52,121 nt of DNA from an uncultured Clostridia bacterium (GTDB lineage Bacteria; Bacillota; Clostridia; UBA1381). Of the stretch, positions 24,788 through 33,970 are shown in pieces (within the stretch, counting starts at the first letter, position 1; each line of letters starts with the position of its first letter). The notes beneath the pieces were generated by a model that saw only the letters and a program-made list of their open reading frames with translations, made no database searches and was not told the origin of the DNA. Position numbers and translations under genes: made by a program. The DNA is taken from positions 1 to 52,121 of the forward strand of contig CALXWJ010000013.1 of the NCBI GenBank assembly GCA_944392335.1. The letters run 5' to 3'.

Positions 24788-27700
24788 ATGATAAAAAGGA
24801 AAATAACGGCCGGATTATTGTGTGGTTTACTTATGATGAACTGCTGTGTACATGCGGAATTGGTAGACAGTATCGTTGCAGGGGATGGACATATAACGCT
24901 GACAGGCAGTGTGGAAAATCCCGCGCCGGAACAGTTAGTGACTATTTTATTGATGAAGAATGATAAAAATACAAATGACCTTATAAATAATGACAAAGCT
25001 ATAAACGTTATATCGGATGCTGCTGCCATTATGCTTGATGACAAAGGAAATTACACATACACAATGCCTTATTCAAATTCCGACGGATCAATATTTGTAA
25101 AAAGCGGAAGCAGGGAGCAGACAATAGACATTAATGATTATAAAGAAGACGGAATAACCGTTTACCTTTCACCCAACGGCTCGGATTCTGCTCCCGGTAC
25201 CGCTCAGGATCCGCTTAAAACCTTTGACGCGGCAAGATTGAAGGTACGTCAGATCAAAAAAGAAAATCCTGATACGGCGATTACTGTATATTTTATGCCG
25301 GGAGAATACAGGATAAGCGATACGGTCGCATTTACCAAAGAGGATTCGGCAACGGCAAGGGCGCCTATAACATACAAGGCTCTTGAAGAGGGTACCGTTA
25401 AACTGAAAGGTTCAATTGAAATACCCACAACCGATTTAAAAAAGGTTACCGATCCGGACGTTATATCCCGTCTTCCCATATCGGCACAGGATAAAGTGTA
25501 TTGTGTTGATCTTGCTGATTATTCCATAACCGATGCGCAGGTACAGTTAAGATCAACGTGGGGAGAATCAATTGACGATACTATTACCTCTCCGGCGCCT
25601 TTAGGGCTGTATTTAAACGGACAAAAACAAAATATCGCGCGCTGGCCGAACGTCGGATATAACGATTTTAAGGATAAAGACGGAAATACCCAGATCATAA
25701 ATTCGGGAGTAAGCTGGTCATACAGCCCCGATTCGCCTGAAAGGCCGTTTGAAGAGGTTGGCGCGAAATTCAGCTTCGATGATGTTAATCCATTAAGATG
25801 GACCGAAGCGGATTATATGTTTATTGAAGGCTTTCTTGCAACAAGCTATGACGGCAGCTGGAGAAGGGTAAAGGAGATAGATACCGAAAATAAAACCATA
25901 GAGCTTGAAAACGGTGTTGTTACAGCTCCCTACAGGAGATGGACGGCCGTAAATTTATTGGAAGAAATAGATATGCCCTCCGAATTTTACATAGACAGAA
26001 GCGAGCCCGATAAGCTCACCTTATATTACTATCCCGCGTATGAATTGTCAGATGATGATATTTTGGAATTTGCAAGCTGCAATAAGGATTTGATAACGCT
26101 GAACAATACATCATATCTGACCTTTGAAGGATTGGAAATGACCCAGGTTTACGCGAACGGCATAAAGGGAAGCGGGAACGATCATCTGACGGTTGATAAC
26201 TGTATAATTTCATACACAGGCGGTAATGGTATTTATCTTACGTCAACAACAGATACGGTGGTAAAAAATTCTACGATCCATAATAATTACGGCAATGGTA
26301 TACTTATAAGTGCGGACCAGTCAACAAACGCGATTACAAGATTAATACCTTCCGGGATAAAAATCCTGAATAACCACATATATAATGTCGGTTTTGAAAT
26401 CAGAACCATGGGCTGCGGAGTAACGGCAAACGGTACTGCCTCAAGAGTGGAAAACAATGTTATACACATGAGCACTAACAGAGGCGGAAATGCAGCGGGA
26501 GCTGATGCTGTTACAGCCTATAATGAAGCATACAACCTCATAAGGGATACAGCTGACGCCGGAGCGTTTTATCTGGGAAGGACCTGGACAATGTACGGAA
26601 CCAGATATGAATACAATTACATTCATGATCTGGGTATTGAAACATATAAGGATGCCGAAAATACTTCTGGTATTTTTCTTGACGATACAATAAGCGGGCA
26701 TATATTCAACAACAATATTATAGTGAATGATTATGTGAGCGCATACAAAAGCCCTGACGGAACAAATATGGGTACTTACGGCGTCAATATAAACGGCGGA
26801 AGAGATTTTGAAATTAAAAACAATATTTTTATAGGAATGGATTACGCCGTAAGAAACACCGACCGTACAAGCTCGGACACATATTTCGATTCATTGAATA
26901 ATCAGAATCTGTTAATAGCCCTGAAGGATCTTGTAAAAGGTTATCCCCTTTCAAAATATGTGCAGAAGTATCCGCAGATGCTTGCAAATTACAATGAAAT
27001 GATAGGTACAGGAAGCGGTGCGGGAACAGAAACAACGATAACAATAAAGGATCAATGGGGTAATGATACAGAGCAAAGAATAATCAAAACCTACGGAAAA
27101 TTCAATCCGAAAAACCTTGATATAGATAATAATGTTGTCGTAGACCTGCAAACAGATGACGCCGACGGCGTATACCTGAACGGAAGATTGACAGGCGAGT
27201 TTGCGGATACCGTAAAAATAAACAATAAAGTGGGCAATGATTACGAAATATTTGAAAACAGCGAAACACAGGATTATCGTATCAAATCATCAGCTGTTGA
27301 AAGCTTGGGACTTGGAGAAGACTTTGCTCTGACGTCGGACTTTGACTGGTCAAAAATCGGAATGCAGAACAGAGAATTAGAATTGGGTTCCGACTTTAAA
27401 AAGTTGTATCCCGCAAACGGGGAAACAAGCGGCAAATCACAAGCCGCGTCAATAGCATGGGAGCAGGCATTGTTTGCAGATGAATATACTTATACTGTGG
27501 CAACCGATCCTGAGCTTCAGAATGTTGCTGCACAGGGAACAACGATTTATAAGTATGCGGAAATAGAAAATTTAGAGCCGAATACAAAATATTATTGGAA
27601 TGTTACAGCTAAAAATAATTCAAAACAGACAGTGAATTCTGATAATGTATGGAGCAGCATTGGCGGTGTATATAGTTTTACAACATCACAGTATGATATA

Positions 27701-27994
27701 AATGCAGCAGATGCAAAGTTAAAGTTATCCGATACCGGAATTAGCCTTTCGGTACAAATGAGTAATTCATCAAATCAGAAACAAAACGGAGATTTTATTC
27801 TTGCGGGATTTGATAAAAATGGAAAACTGATCAATTTGGTTAACACAACAAAAACCGTTGAAACCGGATTGAGTGAGGTAACATTTACAGCAGATAATGC
27901 GGCTGCTGAATCGGATTATTTCTGCTTGTATATATGGGACGGTATAAACGGTATGAAACCGCTTACAAATACAAAAATCTATGTCAGAAAATAG
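24788..27994 (+). CDS. Secreted right-handed beta-helix protein with FnIII-like domain
   Basis: A 1069-aa exported protein. The start at 24788 has AAAGGAA seven bases ahead. After the signal (GLLCGLLMMNCCVHA) comes an Ig-like domain also seen at the N-terminus of the 568-aa neighbour. A right-handed parallel beta-helix of the pectate-lyase type follows, opening VYLSPNGSDSAPGTAQDPLK and carrying many NxI/V turns (NNHIYNVG, NNVIHM, NNNIIV, NNIFIG). Next is an FnIII-like domain (SIAWEQALFADEYTYTVATD to NTKYYWNVTAKN) and the shared C-terminal module. The DAGAFYLGRTWTMYGTRYEYNYIHD segment is conserved in the next protein and may form the active site. Lyase or hydrolase action on an acidic polysaccharide is inference. 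Confidence 0.83.
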   Translation: MIKRKITAGLLCGLLMMNCCVHAELVDSIVAGDGHITLTGSVENPAPEQLVTILLMKNDKNTNDLINNDKAINVISDAAAIMLDDKGNYTYTMPYSNSDGSIFVKSGSREQTIDINDYKEDGITVYLSPNGSDSAPGTAQDPLKTFDAARLKVRQIKKENPDTAITVYFMPGEYRISDTVAFTKEDSATARAPITYKALEEGTVKLKGSIEIPTTDLKKVTDPDVISRLPISAQDKVYCVDLADYSITDAQVQLRSTWGESIDDTITSPAPLGLYLNGQKQNIARWPNVGYNDFKDKDGNTQIINSGVSWSYSPDSPERPFEEVGAKFSFDDVNPLRWTEADYMFIEGFLATSYDGSWRRVKEIDTENKTIELENGVVTAPYRRWTAVNLLEEIDMPSEFYIDRSEPDKLTLYYYPAYELSDDDILEFASCNKDLITLNNTSYLTFEGLEMTQVYANGIKGSGNDHLTVDNCIISYTGGNGIYLTSTTDTVVKNSTIHNNYGNGILISADQSTNAITRLIPSGIKILNNHIYNVGFEIRTMGCGVTANGTASRVENNVIHMSTNRGGNAAGADAVTAYNEAYNLIRDTADAGAFYLGRTWTMYGTRYEYNYIHDLGIETYKDAENTSGIFLDDTISGHIFNNNIIVNDYVSAYKSPDGTNMGTYGVNINGGRDFEIKNNIFIGMDYAVRNTDRTSSDTYFDSLNNQNLLIALKDLVKGYPLSKYVQKYPQMLANYNEMIGTGSGAGTETTITIKDQWGNDTEQRIIKTYGKFNPKNLDIDNNVVVDLQTDDADGVYLNGRLTGEFADTVKINNKVGNDYEIFENSETQDYRIKSSAVESLGLGEDFALTSDFDWSKIGMQNRELELGSDFKKLYPANGETSGKSQAASIAWEQALFADEYTYTVATDPELQNVAAQGTTIYKYAEIENLEPNTKYYWNVTAKNNSKQTVNSDNVWSSIGGVYSFTTSQYDINAADAKLKLSDTGISLSVQMSNSSNQKQNGDFILAGFDKNGKLINLVNTTKTVETGLSEVTFTADNAAAESDYFCLYIWDGINGMKPLTNTKIYVRK

Positions 27995-28037
27995 TATGAT
28001 ATTTAATAACAGTTTTTAACGGAAGGGAGAATGAACA

Positions 28038-31000
28038 TTGAAGAGGATTACGGCTATTTTGGTTTTATTTGGACTTTTACTTTCCCAGGTTGCTGTATTT
28101 GCGGAAGAAACAGCCGAAACCGAAGATGTTATAAGATATTATGTTTCACCGGACGGAAGCGATATTAATCCGGGTACTGAAGAATTACCTTTTGCAACAA
28201 TTGACGCCGCAAGACAGGCTGTTCAGAAAACATATAAAGAAAAACCGATCGAGGTGCTTATTAAAGCCGGAACATACAGGCTTACGGAAAGAATCGAGTT
28301 TACGTCGTTAGATTCGGGAACAAAGGAAGCCCCGATAACTTATAAAAATTACGGTGACGGGGAGGTAATAATAACAGGTGCGAAACAGATAGATTTATCA
28401 AAATTTACACCGATAACCGATAAGGAAATACTCGAAAGGCTGCCCGAAGCATCAAGAGGAAGGGTTGGCCAGGTTGATCTTGGTGCGCAAGGATTTACCT
28501 TAAATGAGCTTACAATGAAAAATGAAGAAGGTAATTCACCGTTTGTTGAGGACTATAAAACAGGGTATACTCCTATAATTATGGGCTTATATTTAAACGG
28601 TTATGAACAGCAGCTTGCAAAATGGCCGAATAGAAATTTTGAGTACATTGACAGTGTTATAGGAACAGATACAATGACCTATACACAGACAAATCCTTCA
28701 AGATGGACAAAGGCAAAGGACGCATTTGTTGCAGGATATATGTATTCTGAATGGACTGGTGGCTGGCAGCCTATAAAGTCAATTGATACGGAAAAGAGAA
28801 CAATTACAGTTAATACCGGTGGAGAAAGACTTGTTGCAGGTCACAGATGGAGTGCCATAAACCTTTTGGAAGAAATTGATATTCCGGGAGAGTGGTATCT
28901 TGACCGTGAAAATCTGATCTTGTATTACTATCCGGAAAAGTATATTGATGTTGAAAATGATGTTTTGGAATTTGGTATACTTCCGGGTTCGAGCGGTTAT
29001 GGCGCTATCGATGTAAGAAACTGCAATTTTATAAATTTTGAAGGCTTGACAGTTGAAAAAACCTATTGCAGCGGAATACTTTTTGACGCCTGCAACGACT
29101 GTACCGTAACAAACTGTTATGTACATGATGTCGGCGGATACGGCATTTCATCAGCCAATTTCGGAAAAAGAATGGTATTTGAAGAAAATACTGTTGCAAA
29201 TTGTGCATCATACTGTATCAGAATGAATTATCAGGGATGGGCGCCTTATACTGAAAGTGAGATTAAGGATCTTACATCTACCGGAAATGTTATAAGAAAT
29301 AATCATATGTATAATGGCGGAAATAACAGATATGGAATGGTATATATATCTACCGCACAGGGAATAGGAACAATTTATGAACACAATATTGCTCATAAGG
29401 GTATAAACTCGGCAATAGACAATGCTGCGCCGTTGGCTGTAACAAGGTATAATGAGTTGTATAATGCGGTAAGAGAAACGGCAGATGCCGGCGCAATATA
29501 TTCCGGACGTACCTGGAGCTGGTATGGTCCTATTATAGAATACAACTATATTCATGATCTGGGCGATAAGGAATTCCAGGCAGGAAACCTTGTGGACTGT
29601 ATATTCTGGGACGATACTATCAGCGGACAGACTGCAAGATACAATATCCTAAGGCCCAATTCAAAAACAAGAACCTACGGCGTAATCAGCGGCGGAGGAA
29701 GAGATAATGATATTATAGGAAACATTATTATTGATTCCGACCAGTCTATAGGTATGCAGGACAGAACGACATCTCTTGCTGATGGAAGAACATATAATGA
29801 TGGCGGATGCTGGAATGATCTGACAACAAGAGTTTCATGGAAAGATTCAGTATATCTGAAAACTTTCCCCGGAATGTTGAGAACTTATGAAGAAATGAAT
29901 TCAAACGGATATGTATTCTATCCTCATTATAACAATATATCGGATAATGTAATTATAAATACAGCAGATATAAACTATTCAAACGCGGTTAAGGATTCTG
30001 ATACCACAATAATGGAAAATAACTATGTGGGTACGGGTTATGATATATTTGTAGATCCCGAAAACCAGGATTTCAGAGTGAAGAATTCGGCAAAAGAAGA
30101 ACTGGGACTTGGTGAAGGAGTACTTGATGAAAACTTTGATATTGACCTGATAGGTATTCAGACCGAAGTTATGGAGGTTGACGACAGTTTTTCAAAAACA
30201 TATCCCAAAAACGGGGATAAGGGACTGGATGCCGCGTCTGTTACATTGTCATGGCAGAAAGCGCCTTTTGCTGACGAATATGATTATAAAGTAGCAACCG
30301 ACCCTCAGATGCAGAATGTTGTTGCATACGGTACAACCATATATTCCAATACGGTTATAGAAAAGCTTGAAAAAAATACAAGCTATTACTGGACTGTAAC
30401 AGCAAAGAATATTTCAAGACAGCTTGGCAAGGAATGGGAAGCCGAGGGCGTCCCGTATATGTTCACAACCGCAAGCTATGATATTCTCGTGACCGACGGA
30501 TTAAAAAAGAAAATACAGGATGCAAAGGATTTTGCGGAGAGTATGACAGAGGGAACAGAGCTGGGACAGTATAAAGTCGGTTCAAAGCAGGTATTGCTTG
30601 ACAAGATCGAAGAAATTGAAATTATTTCAAAAATGACAAGCGGAGAGCAAATTACAATAAACACCGCGGAAATTGAAATGGAGCATGCAATTGAGGTTGC
30701 AAAATCATCAATAAATGTCGGATATAACGGAACAATAGATACAACCGATGTATCGAAGTGGGAAACCACAATGCCCGACTGTATTTCAGCAGTTCAGGAG
30801 GGCGATGCGATTCGGTTTGATAAGGTTCAGAATGATGGTATATATGCGACAAAGGATGTATACAACGGCGCGGGGGTTTACACATTTGAATTAAAGGCGA
30901 CAGCAGAGAATGGCTGGTTTGCTTTCGGATTAAGACATTCAAATATTGATTCCGGCAATATATATTCAGCGCCTGCGGGTCTTAACAACGTATTTATAAT

Positions 31001-32237
31001 CGTAAAGAATGATGTGTTTGAATTACAGTCAAGAAATTCTGATACCGGAGGTCAGACACTAATGGTAACAGAACCGAATAACGGAATTTTTAAGAATAAT
31101 GAATGGAATAGAATAGAATTCGGCGCGATTCCGGCAGGCGATGGTATTTACTGTACCTTGAAGGTCAATGATCAGGTAATATACCAGTATCTTGATAATA
31201 TCAATCCTGTAAGAACAGAGGGGGTTTTCACGGTTCAGCCGATAAAAGATGAGCCTATGTATATAAGAGGCGTGCAGGACGCGCCGGTAGGTGAGTTTGA
31301 AATCCCGGAATCGGTGCTTGGAAACGGAAATGAACAGGAACTTATTTATACTACTTCATCAACAGAATACAGGGAAGTAGGAAACTGGACATTGGGTACA
31401 TTAAAAGGCTATAACAGTGAAACGGTAAGGGTAACAAGCGATATAAACGCAACAGCTGATTTTGATGTATATCCTCAGGGAAATACAGGCGGAACGCTTG
31501 GAACATATGAAGTATACTATTATAACGTCCCATCAGAGGATGCGGATAAAAATGTATCTGTCGAATTTACAAATCTATACACAAGCTATACACGAAAACT
31601 TGATACATCAAAAGGAGAAGCAGGCTGGAGAAAGCTTGGAACATTCTATTTTGCCGATGCGAGTGCAAGAGCATACATGAATATCAAGTTTATACCCAGC
31701 GGAAGCGGTCAATTACCGATATCGGCTATAAAATTGGTGAAAACAGAGGATACCGAACGAAACTTTTCACAGATTTTCTATCAGCAGATTACTGATCCTT
31801 TAATATTAAGAATAGGTGAAAAGACCGCGTTTAAAGATATTGAAGCAACAGTTTATGATGTTGCACCGGTTATAGTGGATTCAAGAACACTTGTTCCGTT
31901 AAGACTGATAAGCGAAAGTTTTGGCGCGGCAGTGGAATGGAACGAGGAGTCAAGACAGGCAGTAATTAATATTGGAAATGATCAGATAGTATTTACTGCA
32001 GACAGTGCGGGATATACTGTAAACGGAGAGGAAAAACAGCTTGACTGCAGCGCGTCAATAATGGACGACCGTATGATGATACCTGTCAGGGCATTGGCGG
32101 AGTCTATAGGTAAAACCGTGCTGTGGGATGATGAAACAAAAGTTATAATCATTGCAGACGAGATAAAAGTAACAGAAGAAGAATACGGAAATATTTTCAA
32201 GGCTTGTGCCGACGAATTTGACAAAATTGTAGAATAA
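28038..32237 (+). CDS. Secreted right-handed beta-helix protein with FnIII, FIVAR-like and copper-amine-oxidase stalk domains
   Basis: A 1399-aa exported protein, the largest in the window. The start is TTG at 28038, eight bases after GGGAG; the ATG at 28031 is out of frame. A signal peptide is followed by a beta-helix (about 30-710) paralogous to the previous protein (YYVSPDGSDINPGTEELPFA; DAGAIYSGRTWSWYGPIIEY). An FnIII-like domain (720-794), a FIVAR-like helical domain (about 815-895, GTELGQYKVGSKQVLLDKI), two or more beta-sandwich modules, and a Cu_amine_oxidN1 stalk (about 1255-1375: VIVDSRTLVPLRLISESFGA, MIPVRALAESIGKTVLWDD) follow. The stalk domain often tethers proteins to the clostridial wall. 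A surface enzyme for a complex polysaccharide is likely; the specificity is unknown. Confidence 0.83.
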   Translation: MKRITAILVLFGLLLSQVAVFAEETAETEDVIRYYVSPDGSDINPGTEELPFATIDAARQAVQKTYKEKPIEVLIKAGTYRLTERIEFTSLDSGTKEAPITYKNYGDGEVIITGAKQIDLSKFTPITDKEILERLPEASRGRVGQVDLGAQGFTLNELTMKNEEGNSPFVEDYKTGYTPIIMGLYLNGYEQQLAKWPNRNFEYIDSVIGTDTMTYTQTNPSRWTKAKDAFVAGYMYSEWTGGWQPIKSIDTEKRTITVNTGGERLVAGHRWSAINLLEEIDIPGEWYLDRENLILYYYPEKYIDVENDVLEFGILPGSSGYGAIDVRNCNFINFEGLTVEKTYCSGILFDACNDCTVTNCYVHDVGGYGISSANFGKRMVFEENTVANCASYCIRMNYQGWAPYTESEIKDLTSTGNVIRNNHMYNGGNNRYGMVYISTAQGIGTIYEHNIAHKGINSAIDNAAPLAVTRYNELYNAVRETADAGAIYSGRTWSWYGPIIEYNYIHDLGDKEFQAGNLVDCIFWDDTISGQTARYNILRPNSKTRTYGVISGGGRDNDIIGNIIIDSDQSIGMQDRTTSLADGRTYNDGGCWNDLTTRVSWKDSVYLKTFPGMLRTYEEMNSNGYVFYPHYNNISDNVIINTADINYSNAVKDSDTTIMENNYVGTGYDIFVDPENQDFRVKNSAKEELGLGEGVLDENFDIDLIGIQTEVMEVDDSFSKTYPKNGDKGLDAASVTLSWQKAPFADEYDYKVATDPQMQNVVAYGTTIYSNTVIEKLEKNTSYYWTVTAKNISRQLGKEWEAEGVPYMFTTASYDILVTDGLKKKIQDAKDFAESMTEGTELGQYKVGSKQVLLDKIEEIEIISKMTSGEQITINTAEIEMEHAIEVAKSSINVGYNGTIDTTDVSKWETTMPDCISAVQEGDAIRFDKVQNDGIYATKDVYNGAGVYTFELKATAENGWFAFGLRHSNIDSGNIYSAPAGLNNVFIIVKNDVFELQSRNSDTGGQTLMVTEPNNGIFKNNEWNRIEFGAIPAGDGIYCTLKVNDQVIYQYLDNINPVRTEGVFTVQPIKDEPMYIRGVQDAPVGEFEIPESVLGNGNEQELIYTTSSTEYREVGNWTLGTLKGYNSETVRVTSDINATADFDVYPQGNTGGTLGTYEVYYYNVPSEDADKNVSVEFTNLYTSYTRKLDTSKGEAGWRKLGTFYFADASARAYMNIKFIPSGSGQLPISAIKLVKTEDTERNFSQIFYQQITDPLILRIGEKTAFKDIEATVYDVAPVIVDSRTLVPLRLISESFGAAVEWNEESRQAVINIGNDQIVFTADSAGYTVNGEEKQLDCSASIMDDRMMIPVRALAESIGKTVLWDDETKVIIIADEIKVTEEEYGNIFKACADEFDKIVE

Positions 32238-32251
32238 AGGGAGAAATAAAA

Positions 32252-33958
32252 ATGAAAAGAATAATTTCTATTCTTGCTGCCGGTGCAATATTGTGCGGCG
32301 GAATAAGTGCCTATGCAGCAGATGTAAGTGTTTATGATTTGGTTGACGGTATAATCAGAATAAAAGGAACAACCGCCGGAAATGAGAATATCAATGTACT
32401 TATTCTGAATCCGGGACAGACACCGGAAAATGCTGAAAACGACGCTTCACTGCAGCAGTTTTCGGATAGTATAACAGCAGATGAAAACGGCAATTATACG
32501 CTTTATGTAAAGCTTAAAGAGGGCTTTTCGGGGAATTTCCCGGTTTATATAAAAGAAGGCAGCAATGCTGTTGAAGTATATAGCATTAATTTTTCAACAA
32601 TGGAAGAAAAAATAGAAGCTGCAAATAATATTATTGAAGCGGAGGATATAAAAAGCGCCCTTGAGGAAAACAAAGAAATCCTTTCTCTTGATATAAAGAT
32701 AGTTACGGATATTGATCTTACAAAAGCTGCCGATATGCTGGAAGAAAGCCTTGAAAGCGACCCTCTTGTGTTTGACATTTCAGATCCGAAGAGTGAAGAA
32801 AACACAGCCGCTTTAAACGATCTTATAACAAGGATAAAAACCTTTGCGCTGATCGAAAGCTATAACCAAGGAAAGCTTGACGCCGTATACAGCATGAATG
32901 AAATACAGTACGATGATATAATAGGCCTTTCAGGGCTTGAAGAAAACGGAATAACATCATATAAGCTGTTTTGCGACAATATGACGGATGAAGGAAAAAA
33001 CCTTGTTATCCAGTCAATGCTTAATAAGAATTTTGAATCGGTTGACGATATTGCCAAAGCCTTTACAAACGGTGTTATGTTCTATGGTATAAGCTATAAC
33101 AAAGAGGTAGGATACGGCCATATCGATAAATATATTACTGAGGAGAACGTATCTTTTGCAAAAGGATCTTCAAGCAGTGTAAGTACATATCTTGGACTTA
33201 GTGACAGTAATAAGCAAAAAGTAAATGCAGTAATAAAGAGAAATCAGAATTCACTGACACTTGATAATTATCTTGATAAGATAAACGCTTACGCGAAAGA
33301 CAATTCTCAGTCATCTGCACAAGGCGGCGGTGATTACGGCGGCGGAAACGGCAGCGGAAACACTGGAGGCGGAGGTCAACTTTACGCTCCGTCGGCTGAA
33401 GATACCGTAATTGGTGAAGATATAACAGAACAAGTTATATTTGACGATATCGGCAATGTTGAATGGGCAAAAGAAGCGATTGAATATCTAAATAAGGAAA
33501 ATATTATAAACGGTGTAGGAGATAAACAATTTGCACCAAGTTCAAACCTTACAAGAGAACAGGCAGCTAAAATTATATGTCTCGCGTTTAAGATAGATGT
33601 TGAGAATGAAGAGTCTGATTTTGAGGATGTAATTCATGGTTCATGGTATGAAAGCTATGTTCAGGCTGCAAAGAAGGCCGGAGTTATAAACGGAATTGAT
33701 GACAAAAACTTTGGTGTAGGTGCAAATATTACAAGAGAAGACCTTGCTGTAATGCTTTATAGAACCTTGGGAGAACAGGGAGAAGATATGGAACTTGGTT
33801 TTAATGACAGCGATGAAATCAGTGACTATGCAAAAGAAGCAGTCGCATATTTATCATCAACAGGGAAAATTAACGGTTATGACGACGGCAGCTTCAAACC
33901 AAAACAGCAAATAACAAGAGCAGAGGCTGCACAGTTAATCTATAATATTATCAAGTAG
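32252..33958 (+). CDS. Cell-surface protein with Ig-like domain and three C-terminal SLH domains
   Basis: A 568-aa exported protein with signal peptide (MKRIISILAAGAILCGG). An N-terminal Ig-like domain (about 22-115) matches the one on the 1069-aa beta-helix protein. A helical region (about 116-350) contains a relative of the helical module (MLNKNFESVDDIAKAFTNGV). A Gly-rich linker (about 357-378) leads to three SLH domains: VEWAKEAIEYLNKENIINGV, SWYESYVQAAKKAGVINGID and ISDYAKEAVAYLSSTGKING, each with its TRE/TRAEAA motif. SLH domains bind pyruvylated secondary cell-wall polymer, so this is the likely wall anchor of the apparatus. It lies 14 bp after the previous gene. Confidence 0.88.
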   Translation: MKRIISILAAGAILCGGISAYAADVSVYDLVDGIIRIKGTTAGNENINVLILNPGQTPENAENDASLQQFSDSITADENGNYTLYVKLKEGFSGNFPVYIKEGSNAVEVYSINFSTMEEKIEAANNIIEAEDIKSALEENKEILSLDIKIVTDIDLTKAADMLEESLESDPLVFDISDPKSEENTAALNDLITRIKTFALIESYNQGKLDAVYSMNEIQYDDIIGLSGLEENGITSYKLFCDNMTDEGKNLVIQSMLNKNFESVDDIAKAFTNGVMFYGISYNKEVGYGHIDKYITEENVSFAKGSSSSVSTYLGLSDSNKQKVNAVIKRNQNSLTLDNYLDKINAYAKDNSQSSAQGGGDYGGGNGSGNTGGGGQLYAPSAEDTVIGEDITEQVIFDDIGNVEWAKEAIEYLNKENIINGVGDKQFAPSSNLTREQAAKIICLAFKIDVENEESDFEDVIHGSWYESYVQAAKKAGVINGIDDKNFGVGANITREDLAVMLYRTLGEQGEDMELGFNDSDEISDYAKEAVAYLSSTGKINGYDDGSFKPKQQITRAEAAQLIYNIIK

Positions 33959-33970
33959 GAGGAAAAGCGA

